Origin: a bacterium
Lineage (GTDB): Bacteria > UBP6 > UBA1177
DNA length: 57,698 nucleotides
Direction of reading: 5' to 3'
Assembly: GCA_017961325.1 (NCBI GenBank)
Contig: JAGCXM010000043.1
Coordinates: forward strand, 1-57,698
Both the position numbers and the translations under genes were made by a program. Shown piece after piece: positions 17,764 through 25,539 of the stretch. The notes under the pieces were generated by a model that was not told where the DNA came from, did no database searches, and worked only from the letters and a program-made list of their open reading frames with translations. Each line of letters starts with the position of its first letter. The first letter of the stretch is position 1.

Positions 17764-20586
17764 TTACTCCTTTATCTCTTTCTGCAAAAATTTGAGTGTT
17801 GAGACGTTAGCCCTGTTGTAGACAGCGGTTCCGCCTCCTGCGCCGCCGGTGTAGAGTTCAAAATGCTTGAAATAAGACATGTTGAAAGCGTCTCTTATTT
17901 CCGCCTTATAGGTTTTGCTGCTGGAGAGATCAACTTCGACAAACGACGATTCTCCCCATCTGTCCCAGCTGTCACCAAGATGAGGCATGAAAACCATTTT
18001 TTCCAAGACAGCAGAACCGCTGTTTTCATCAATGATTTTAATTATTTTGTTGCATGAAGTAATACCTGTGTTTATCGGGCGTCCGTTACCGTATTCCATA
18101 GAAACGAGATATCTTCCGCTTTGTTTCGGTTTTATGCTTGAAACTGAAAGAACTGCATCCGGTCTTCCCCAGTCGCCGAAATGGGGCCTGCCATGATATA
18201 ACTCACTGTTTGAATCTGTGATATTCGGAGTCTGGTCAAAAAAGGACGCCGTGAACTCCCATTTTGCCCGTTTGTCGTTTTCGCCCCAGTAGCAGGCTGG
18301 ATCTGAATGATGGCTTTCCCAACCTTCCATATTTACTGCCGAAACACTGTAACAGAAAGATTCTTTTTCATAGTTGGAACTGCCCTCACTGTCATCACGC
18401 CATGAAGTTTCTTTCAGATTTTCCTTAATCTTTTTTCCGTCACGGTAAACATTGTAGGAAACTGCATCATTTGAAGAATCGAATTTAATTCCGATCCTTT
18501 TTCCATCCAATTTGACAGAAACGTTCTCTACCGGCATCGGAGCCCAGCATTTGTTCGGGTTGGCGTTGCAGTCAACAAGATTGAGTGTTCCCGATTCGTT
18601 CGAAAGTTCAAGTTCCATTTCGATTTTACTCTCTGCTTTCAAATCACCGGCACTGAAAGGAGCGGTTTTCTCTACACCGTCAAGTTTCAGCGATTTCAGC
18701 ACATAAAAACCGGATGTTTCAGAGTTTTTCTCAGGAAGTTTGATCTTGAGTTCAATAGTTTTTCCTTTAAATTTAAGGTTCTTAAGAATGATTTCGGAAC
18801 TTCCGGCAAAGAAAGTGTTTCTCAGATTTACCGGAATTTTCGGTGAGAACCACAGCGTTTTCAAAGTCTGTTCCCTGCCGAAAACAGAGTCTAAAACCAT
18901 CGAAAGAAATCCCGCGACGCTCCAGAGCTGACGCCTTGAATTTACTTCCGGACCGCTCAACTGCGGGTATGTAGCATCATCGTACCATGCGCTGAGAGTC
19001 GTAAACTCGAAATTTTCCATGTTCGAGAGGTTGAAAGCGGCACCGAGAACCAGACTCATGAAGGCATTCTCATAAAATTTGTCATTTCCTGCTTTGGCCG
19101 CAGCACGAAGAGCATAAGAAGTAACGAAAGGCCAGATTGCGCGGTTGTGATAGATTTTCGTATCAGGCTCCTGCGGGAAGATTACCGCCGGACCAGCTCC
19201 GGTTACTGGATATCCGGCAATAATTTCAGCACCTTGCGTATCATCGGCTACGCCGGAAAGAATAGTGAGAGCTTCTCCGAGAAGATCCATTTTGTCAACT
19301 GCGGAATCATCGAGAAAAGTCGTTTTCATAGTTGAAAAAGTCTTTCTGTCAGCGAGATAAAAACCAGATTTTATTGCATTTTTCAAACTTTCAGCCTGTG
19401 TTGTGAATTGAGCCGCCTCGGTCGTTCTGCCGAGTTCTTCAGCCATCTCGGAAACGATTTTCATCGCCGTATAGTGAAGAACGTTCGTCGAAAGAGTCTT
19501 TGACATTCCGATGTGTTTCGTATTGTCGGCAGTCCACTTCGGATAAGTCTGCTCTCTCCAGTCAAGGAAAGACTGCTCGCCGCGGTAAAGCCCGTCTTTT
19601 TCATCAAAAACATACGTTCTGTCGGCTTCCAGAGTGTTTTTTATCGCTTCATAAGACTTATTCAGGAAGCTGGTGTATTCGTTTCCTTCAAGGTTTTTGA
19701 GCGTTTCCATTGCTCCAAGCGCCCATACGACACGGTCGGTGCTGATAGGCCACGATCCGCCGGAACCTGTATCCTGAACTATCTGCATGTTTCCGCCGCT
19801 CACTGCGCTTTTGCGCTCGGAAACCTTGAATTCAAGCGAATTTTTCGACTTCTGCGGCTCTAAGAAAGCTAGCGCCGAATGAACTGCGTAGGCTGTATCA
19901 CGCGTCCAGACATAGTGCCAGTTCGCACCGGTCTCGAAACAGTCGCAGTCGACCGGAGCATTGTTGTTCATGCTGTAATCCCTAATTGCCGTGACTTTGT
20001 TTTCGTTGAGTTCAGTTATAGCCAAAGCAAAAAGCGCATCCAGCATCGTGTTTCCGCTGCGAAGAACAGGACTGCCGGCAGTTTCGGTTACAGTTCTCTG
20101 TTTCGATGCCGGATAGTTGTCGCGAAGTTCGGCATTCGTAGTCAGAGTATAGGTCCTGAGTTCGTCACCAGTAAAAGAAACCGTTCCGACTTTGCCGTTC
20201 CATTCGACTTTTGAAGTATCGTAAACTACCGGATTGTCGTCGTCATCATCAGATTCTGTGTCGCTGTCGGGGTCATCGTCGTTTTCCGGAACATCGTCAT
20301 CTGATTCCGCAGGCTCTGTGCCGGGATCATCGTCGTTTTCCGGAACATCGTTATCTGATTCCGCAGGCTCTGTGCCGGGATCATTGTCGTTTTCCGGAAC
20401 ATCGTTATCCGTTGTATCTTTACCGGTATCCGTATCTGAAGCTTCCGTGTCAGAATTATCGTCGCTGTCCGGCATGACGGTATCCTGATCAGCATCGTCA
20501 TGAATCTCGTTTTTGTTGTCATCTTTTCCGCCGCTGCAGCTGAACAAAAAAAGTGAGGCAAGAACAAGCAAAAGAAGTTTTTTCAT
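17764..20586 (-). CDS. Six-hairpin glycosidase lipoprotein with FN3-like and carbohydrate-binding-like C-terminal domains
   Basis: A 940-residue lipoprotein: lipobox FLFSC (Cys17), an acidic linker (about 20-125) with three 18-residue repeats around VPENDDDPGTEPAES, then an (alpha/alpha)6 catalytic region (about 150-610) with HYVWTRDTAYAVHSAL, GSGGSWPISTDRVVWALG, FLDWREQTYP and YHNRAIWPFVTSYALRAA. This pattern suits GH15/GH37/GH63/amylo-glucosidase-like families. A fibronectin-III-like stretch follows (about 680-760), then a beta-rich domain with conserved Trp/Gly (about 780-935) resembling carbohydrate-binding modules. It likely degrades an alpha-glucan or other oligosaccharide at the cell surface; the substrate cannot be told. 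Confidence 0.8.
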   Translation of the reverse strand: MKKLLLLVLASLFLFSCSGGKDDNKNEIHDDADQDTVMPDSDDNSDTEASDTDTGKDTTDNDVPENDNDPGTEPAESDNDVPENDDDPGTEPAESDDDVPENDDDPDSDTESDDDDDNPVVYDTSKVEWNGKVGTVSFTGDELRTYTLTTNAELRDNYPASKQRTVTETAGSPVLRSGNTMLDALFALAITELNENKVTAIRDYSMNNNAPVDCDCFETGANWHYVWTRDTAYAVHSALAFLEPQKSKNSLEFKVSERKSAVSGGNMQIVQDTGSGGSWPISTDRVVWALGAMETLKNLEGNEYTSFLNKSYEAIKNTLEADRTYVFDEKDGLYRGEQSFLDWREQTYPKWTADNTKHIGMSKTLSTNVLHYTAMKIVSEMAEELGRTTEAAQFTTQAESLKNAIKSGFYLADRKTFSTMKTTFLDDSAVDKMDLLGEALTILSGVADDTQGAEIIAGYPVTGAGPAVIFPQEPDTKIYHNRAIWPFVTSYALRAAAKAGNDKFYENAFMSLVLGAAFNLSNMENFEFTTLSAWYDDATYPQLSGPEVNSRRQLWSVAGFLSMVLDSVFGREQTLKTLWFSPKIPVNLRNTFFAGSSEIILKNLKFKGKTIELKIKLPEKNSETSGFYVLKSLKLDGVEKTAPFSAGDLKAESKIEMELELSNESGTLNLVDCNANPNKCWAPMPVENVSVKLDGKRIGIKFDSSNDAVSYNVYRDGKKIKENLKETSWRDDSEGSSNYEKESFCYSVSAVNMEGWESHHSDPACYWGENDKRAKWEFTASFFDQTPNITDSNSELYHGRPHFGDWGRPDAVLSVSSIKPKQSGRYLVSMEYGNGRPINTGITSCNKIIKIIDENSGSAVLEKMVFMPHLGDSWDRWGESSFVEVDLSSSKTYKAEIRDAFNMSYFKHFELYTGGAGGGTAVYNRANVSTLKFLQKEIKE
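20274..20413 (-). repeat. In-frame 54-bp tandem repeats coding the acidic linker
   Basis: About two and a half copies of a 54-bp unit, 18 codons each, lie within the lipoprotein linker (repeated core VPENDDDPGTEPAES). Identity between copies is high, so the copy number could change by slippage and vary linker length. Confidence 0.8.
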
Positions 20587-20590
20587 AATA

Positions 20591-20887
20591 TTACCCTTGG
20601 CCGTTTATAAAAAAATTTAAATAAAAATCGCTGTTTCCGCCGTCTGTTTCACTTGAACCGAACGAATCCTTCACGGTAAAAACAAGGACAAAAACAAAAA
20701 TCAGAATTCCCAAAAAAATATATGTCCTTCTAAGAAAAATCCCTGCAAAAATAAAAAGCAGAGAAACCGCGGAGTAAAGTTCAATCCCCTGCACTCCGCT
20801 CAGCAAAAAAACGGAAATAAGCAACAAAATCAGCCAGTTTATTGTTTTCCAGTGAGCAGGTTCCTTGCTATTTTTCTTCTGTTGCAT
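20591..20887 (-). CDS. Small membrane protein of unknown function
   Basis: A 98-residue protein with three closely spaced hydrophobic segments (starting about INWLILLLISVFLLSG, AVSLLFIFAGIFL and YIFLGILIFVFVLVF). Its C-terminal tail is Ser/Gly/Asn-rich. The open frame extends to 20911, but the ATG at 20887, preceded by GCGGGGAA, is preferred. This overlaps the end of the upstream cyclic-nucleotide-binding-like gene by 20 bp, indicating coupled expression. No family is recognised. Confidence 0.6.
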   Translation of the reverse strand: MQQKKNSKEPAHWKTINWLILLLISVFLLSGVQGIELYSAVSLLFIFAGIFLRRTYIFLGILIFVFVLVFTVKDSFGSSETDGGNSDFYLNFFINGQG

Positions 20888-21326
20888 TCGTATTCCCCGC
20901 TCTTTCGGCAAGCTTCAAGCGAAGTTCCCTCACCAGCATCGTGAGAACTTTGATCACGCCCAAAGCAACTTCTTCGCGCTGTTTGAGAATTTCTAAAAAA
21001 TCATCGCTCTCCATTTTCAGGACAAGAACATCGCTGGAGGCAATGACATCGGCATCTGACGGCTGGCTGTCGATCAAATACATTTCTCCGAATCCTCCGC
21101 CCTCCCTCACAACCGAAACAACACGCCCGCCTGCAACGACTTCGGCCTCACCTTTCACTATCATAAAAAGCTCTTTGCCGAGATCCCCTTCATTTATGAT
21201 ATACTGCCCTTTTTCAAAATTTTCCTCGATGAGCAAAGCGGCTATATCGGCAAGGACTTCGCCGGGAATATCATGAAAAAGTTCAATATTTTTAAGTGCC
21301 AGCACTCTTTCAACCCGTGTGAGCAT
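20868..21326 (-). CDS. Cyclic nucleotide-binding-fold protein (CNB domain only)
   Basis: A 152-residue protein made of one CNB fold (residues about 10-125): LFHDIPGEVLADIAALL, EGDLGKELFMIVKGEAEVV and the cassette GFGEMYLIDSQPSDADVIAS. The cassette normally contains an Arg that binds the cyclic phosphate (PR[AS]A); here it reads PSDA, so cAMP/cGMP binding is doubtful. There is no DNA-binding domain. It starts 9 nt after the transporter/HEAT gene, and such CNB proteins or domains often accompany NTT-like transporters with HEAT repeats. A regulatory or scaffolding role for that protein is inferred. Confidence 0.8.
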   Translation of the reverse strand: MLTRVERVLALKNIELFHDIPGEVLADIAALLIEENFEKGQYIINEGDLGKELFMIVKGEAEVVAGGRVVSVVREGGGFGEMYLIDSQPSDADVIASSDVLVLKMESDDFLEILKQREEVALGVIKVLTMLVRELRLKLAERAGNTNATEEK

Positions 21327-21335
21327 ATTTCCTCC

Positions 21336-24206
21336 TCAAACCTTTTTCAAAACAGTTGCAGCATATCTGCACAAAAATCCGTCGGTATCGCTTAACAGAT
21401 AATCGGCGTCCGAATCCGCAATTTTTATATTCAAAAAATTCATCGCATAAAGTGCCGCTTCACGAACTATCGGGCTCGGATCATATAAAAACATCTGAAT
21501 TTTGCTATAAAATTCGACCAAATGCTCGTAAGATACGGCATAAAGCGTAAGCGATCTGACCCATTCGGAGTCATCAGTCATAAAAGTTTCAATAATATCA
21601 TCGATTTCCATCTGTTTTATATTGAAAAACGTGAATCCCAGATTCAATTTTTCCTCTTCGTCCCTGCTCTCGATCAAAGGAACGATGATCGGCCGGATCT
21701 CTTTGTCGACAATCGTATCGACGATTTCGAGAGCGTTGGCACGCTGTGTCGGCGAAACGAACTTTCTCGTGATGTTGAAATAGATGCTGTCAAACAGCGA
21801 ATTGCCGTACATCAGAGACAGTATTGAAAAAATACGCTGATAGCAGTTTTTCAGCTTTGTTTTGGTGACATCGTAAAGACAGTCCGTTGCAAATTTTCTC
21901 TGAATCTGAACCGAAATATAAAGTGTCTGAAAATATTGATAAATTTCTTTAAGAAGCAACCTTTTGAGTTCGTTTTTGTCAAGCGGGATATTTTCAATTT
22001 TTGAAAGAAGTTTTTTCATACTGTTGAGGATGATGTTACGCATTTCGTCGCTTTCGGTTTCAAGAGACGCCGCAAGAAGTCTGAATGATTCCTGCGTATA
22101 AATATCGCCCAGCATTTTAGCCACTTCGCTTTTAAGGCGGTAGCTTTCAAGCCTGTTTGAAAGAATATCTGCGGCCGGTGCAAGAATTTTCTCGCCAAGT
22201 CCGGCAAGCACCTTAGCGGCGTCGAAGCCGACGTTTTTGTCAATCAGCATATAAAAAAGTTTAGGAATAAAGACATTGGAATTTATTTTTGACGCTGCGG
22301 TCACCGCAACACGTCTTACATTCGGGCTCCGATCGTTTAAAAACGTAAAAAGCTGCTGATCCATATTTTTCTGTCCAAGTTCCCCCAGAATATAAGCTGC
22401 TGAAGCCCTTTTCACCTCGTCTTCAGACCTCGCGAAGGCTTTCAGATAAGCTCCTGCCGTCATAGCACCTGCAACTCCGGCATATTTGATAAGCGCGATG
22501 ACGGCAGCCTCGCGGATTTTGATTTTGTCGCTTTCCAAAAAAGGAGCAATGCGTTTAATTGATTTTTCCATCTGACTGTAGCCGTATGTAAGAATCGCCT
22601 CTCTAACGACTTCTTCATCAGGATCATTGAATAATTTCAGTATGTTATAAATATTATAACGGCTTTCCATACGGCGCATGAGAACAAGAATCTTCACTTT
22701 TATTTTCGGTGCAGCCTTTGATAAAAGAGCGACGAAATCGCGTCCGAGCGAAGTGTCATCTACGCTTTCAACCATATCTATCGCCAATGCAAGATCTTCG
22801 TCGTCGCCGCTGTCAATAGCCTTTCTGACAATGTCCTGAAACACATTCATCTGCATCGTAAGCTGGTTCGATCCGAAACGCTTTTTCCTGATATTGTCGA
22901 TCAGGACGGAAAGATAGCGGCTCCTGATGCCGACAATCGTAGCCAGCCACAGAATACCGGTGGCAATGACAACCCATGAAATCACCCTGACATCTGACGC
23001 AACAATCCCTTCCTTGCCCAAGTAACTAACTGCAAGAAGGATCAAGCCCGAAACGCCGATAAAAATCGGTTTGACCATACCGTCGACAAGCGCCTTGACC
23101 CTGCTTTTTATCTTGGGATCAAGCGGAATGTAGAGAAGCTGGATCGCAGCGTCGTTTATCGTGTAACGGAATGCGCTGTCACCGGACTTAGCCATCGTTA
23201 TCGCGAAAAGCGGCGCGGCAAATCCGAAAATCACAAGTTCTTCCGGAACGGCTATGAAAAAAAACGAACTGAGAGTAATAATTGCCGGCAGAATGCCAAG
23301 ACTTATGAAAATGCTGAATTTAAGCAGACGCGAAGTTGCCATAAGCTGAAAAATAAGAGAAAAAACTCCGCCGAAAATCGAATAGATCAAACCGAAGTAA
23401 GCAGCAAGGGTCTGAGGATCCGATATTTTGTCGGAAGCCACGACTTTGAACTGATAATCTACAAGTGTCACGGCTACGTAAATCAAGGCTATCATCGTAG
23501 CGATAGATCTGATGTAAGGGGTCTTTACCATATCCGCCCGGCCCGCCGTTTTTACCTGTCTTACGAAAAACGACTTCGCAACAACACTCTTCTGCAGCCG
23601 GCTTTGATACTTTTTTCCCATAACATTGACTATCGCGATGCACAACAGCATCGACGAAGCGTTGATAAAAAGAAGATACTGGACTTTTCCGAGCATTACG
23701 GCGAGTTTGCCGACAGAGCCGCCGACAATGAGAGTTGCTATAATCCCGCCGCAACCGACAAAACCGAGAACTCTCTTCGCCTCTCTCGAATCAAGCAGCT
23801 CGTTGGTAAATGACCAGAACTGAAACATCGTAAAAGCCCCGAGCAGCTCCATAAAAATATAAAGCAGTGAAAAAGCCGAGGAAACTTCATTACTTATCAG
23901 CACAACAAAAGTGAGCGTCAAAATAAATCCGATTGATAATGTCACGGTTATAAGCTTGTCCATCCGGTAAAAAGAACTCCGCTTAGTGTAAAGAAGCGTT
24001 GCGAGTGAAACCAAAACCGCAACACAGATATACATAAACGAAAGCATGAGGCGGTCGCCTTTGTACTTGTTGAGGAAAAGCGTATCACGGGCGATTCTGC
24101 CGAGAACTACAATCGAAGTCGCCAGAAAATTGTATGCAAAAAGCAGAAGCGTACGGTTTCTTTCTTCAGCACTATTCATATCGAGAAAAGGAAAGAGTTT
24201 GCTCAT
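21336..24206 (-). CDS. NTT/MFS-like transporter domain fused to HEAT repeats
   Basis: A 956-residue protein. The first 430 residues form about 11-12 membrane helices, with RNRTLLLFAYNFLATSIVV, GRIARDTLFLNKY and SGDSAFRYTINDAAIQLLYIPL, a pattern of the Npt1/Npt2 nucleotide-transporter (TlcA-like) or related MFS group. Residues about 470-956 are tandem helical HEAT-like repeats (for example RSPNVRRVAVTAASKI, SDKIKIREAAVIALIKYAG). Free-living bacteria carry such fusions, so substrate and direction are unknown and ATP import should not be assumed. Operon with the CNB-fold gene and the small membrane protein downstream. Confidence 0.8.
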   Translation of the reverse strand: MSKLFPFLDMNSAEERNRTLLLFAYNFLATSIVVLGRIARDTLFLNKYKGDRLMLSFMYICVAVLVSLATLLYTKRSSFYRMDKLITVTLSIGFILTLTFVVLISNEVSSAFSLLYIFMELLGAFTMFQFWSFTNELLDSREAKRVLGFVGCGGIIATLIVGGSVGKLAVMLGKVQYLLFINASSMLLCIAIVNVMGKKYQSRLQKSVVAKSFFVRQVKTAGRADMVKTPYIRSIATMIALIYVAVTLVDYQFKVVASDKISDPQTLAAYFGLIYSIFGGVFSLIFQLMATSRLLKFSIFISLGILPAIITLSSFFFIAVPEELVIFGFAAPLFAITMAKSGDSAFRYTINDAAIQLLYIPLDPKIKSRVKALVDGMVKPIFIGVSGLILLAVSYLGKEGIVASDVRVISWVVIATGILWLATIVGIRSRYLSVLIDNIRKKRFGSNQLTMQMNVFQDIVRKAIDSGDDEDLALAIDMVESVDDTSLGRDFVALLSKAAPKIKVKILVLMRRMESRYNIYNILKLFNDPDEEVVREAILTYGYSQMEKSIKRIAPFLESDKIKIREAAVIALIKYAGVAGAMTAGAYLKAFARSEDEVKRASAAYILGELGQKNMDQQLFTFLNDRSPNVRRVAVTAASKINSNVFIPKLFYMLIDKNVGFDAAKVLAGLGEKILAPAADILSNRLESYRLKSEVAKMLGDIYTQESFRLLAASLETESDEMRNIILNSMKKLLSKIENIPLDKNELKRLLLKEIYQYFQTLYISVQIQRKFATDCLYDVTKTKLKNCYQRIFSILSLMYGNSLFDSIYFNITRKFVSPTQRANALEIVDTIVDKEIRPIIVPLIESRDEEEKLNLGFTFFNIKQMEIDDIIETFMTDDSEWVRSLTLYAVSYEHLVEFYSKIQMFLYDPSPIVREAALYAMNFLNIKIADSDADYLLSDTDGFLCRYAATVLKKV

Positions 24207-24211
24207 ATATT

Positions 24212-24670
24212 TTACTCAATAAAATCAAGCTGTTTCATTGCTTCAAAAATTACGGCTGTCGCGGCACTCGCCAGATTCAGACTCCTCACTCTGCCGTCAA
24301 GCATGGGCAGAAAACGCGTCCGGGAACGGTATTTTTTGAGAATTTCATCGCCCAAACCGGCTGATTCGCACCCGAAAACAAGAAAATCACCGTTTTTGTA
24401 AGAAACTCTGTCGTATCTTTCAATCCCTTTCTGCGAAAAAAAGTGCATTTTAGATGTATCATTCGCAGAAAAAAACTCATCCGCAGACTCCCATTCCGTA
24501 ATTTCGACAAATTTCCAGTAATCTACCCCTGCCCTTTTCACCGCCGCAGCATCAAGCCTGAAGCCATAAGGTTTAACAAGGTGAAGCCTGCACTTCTGTG
24601 ACAGAACCGTTCTTGCGATATTGCCGGTATTCTGCGGAATTTCGGGATTTACAAGCACTATTTCGAACAT
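24212..24670 (-). CDS. trmL: tRNA (cytidine(34)-2'-O)-methyltransferase TrmL
   Basis: A SPOUT-fold methyltransferase of 152 residues. Motifs are VLVNPEIPQNTGNIART (N-terminal), LVFGCESAGLGDEIL, and the trefoil-knot region LPMLDGRVRSLNLASAATAVIFEAMKQL. TrmL methylates the wobble nucleotide of tRNA-Leu isoacceptors using SAM. The frame extends to 24691, but the ATG at 24670 (MFEIVLVN) matches the family start. It lies 5 nt upstream of the transporter gene, so the genes may be transcribed together. Confidence 0.92.
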   Translation of the reverse strand: MFEIVLVNPEIPQNTGNIARTVLSQKCRLHLVKPYGFRLDAAAVKRAGVDYWKFVEITEWESADEFFSANDTSKMHFFSQKGIERYDRVSYKNGDFLVFGCESAGLGDEILKKYRSRTRFLPMLDGRVRSLNLASAATAVIFEAMKQLDFIE

Positions 24671-24751
24671 AATTTTCAACCAAAACACCAAAACGGAGAA
24701 CTATACTCTTTTATTCCCGAAAAACAATTTTTGGAAGGCGCCTTTCTTTAA

Positions 24752-24779
24752 TTTGCTTTTAAAAAAAAATTATTATAAT
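24752..24779 (+). promoter_or_regulatory. Probable promoter with perfect -10 box
   Basis: TATAAT at 24774-24779, with a weak -35 (TTTGCT, 24752-24757) 16 bp upstream. It lies 35 bp before the glycosyltransferase ATG, in the divergent gap to trmL. Confidence 0.5.
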
Positions 24780-24814
24780 TGCCGGTTTTTGTTCAATTTG
24801 TTGTTTTATTGAGT

Positions 24815-25525
24815 ATGAAACTTTCAATACTTATTCCGGTTTACAACGAAGAAAGGACACTGGATCTGATTTTTTCCAAAGTACTTGAATTGGAAAAATC
24901 TCCTCTGGTCGATGCTCTTGAGGTCATAGCCGTTGACGACTGTTCAAAAGACAATTCATTGAATTTATTAAAAAAACTCGAATCTGACAAAAAAATCAAA
25001 CTTTCCATTCACGAGTACAACAAAGGAAAGGGAGCCGCAATAAAAACAGCGGTTTCTGTAGCGACCGGCGATTATGTAGTTTTTCAGGACGCCGACTTGG
25101 AATATGATCCTCAGGATCTTCTCAAAATGCTCGATTTCGCCGTTAAAAACAATGTCGATATTCTTTACGGCAGCCGATTTCTGGAAAAACGGCAAAGCCC
25201 GCTCGGGAAAATCCATTATCTTGCAAATGCAGGGCTCACTACTTTATCCAATATTTTCACAGGTTTATCGTTAACTGACATGGAAACCTGCTACAAAATG
25301 TTCCGCGGAGAAATTCTGAAAGAAATAAATATCGAGGAAGAGCGTTTCGGACTTGAACCTGAAATTACGGCCAAAGCGGCAAGAATCTGTGAAAAAGAGA
25401 AACTGAAAATGTGCGAAATTCCGATAAGTTACGTTCCCAGAAAGCATGATGAAGGAAAAAAAATCGGTTTCAAAGACGGTCTGAGAGCCGTCTACATAAT
25501 TTTAAAGTACGGATTGTTTCAATAA
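24815..25525 (+). CDS. Family 2 glycosyltransferase (dolichol-phosphate mannosyltransferase-like)
   Basis: A 236-residue GT-A enzyme: LSILIPVYNEERTL at the N-terminus, AVDDCSKDNS, GKGAAIKTAVSVATGDYVVFQDADLEYDP with the metal-binding DAD, and DMETCYKMFRGE. This is the DPM1-like group, which transfers a sugar from a nucleotide donor to polyprenyl phosphate. There is no C-terminal membrane segment. The frame extends to 24779, but the ATG at 24815 begins the conserved domain. The subtilase gene starts 14 nt downstream, suggesting an operon. Confidence 0.9.
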   Translation: MKLSILIPVYNEERTLDLIFSKVLELEKSPLVDALEVIAVDDCSKDNSLNLLKKLESDKKIKLSIHEYNKGKGAAIKTAVSVATGDYVVFQDADLEYDPQDLLKMLDFAVKNNVDILYGSRFLEKRQSPLGKIHYLANAGLTTLSNIFTGLSLTDMETCYKMFRGEILKEINIEEERFGLEPEITAKAARICEKEKLKMCEIPISYVPRKHDEGKKIGFKDGLRAVYIILKYGLFQ

Positions 25526-25539
25526 TATCGGGGGTTTTT

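Noticed and set aside
21336-24206. ATP/ADP translocase implying an obligate intracellular energy parasite
   Set aside because: NTT/MFS-like domains fused to HEAT repeats occur in free-living bacteria, and the rest of the window shows biosynthetic and housekeeping genes without signs of reduction.
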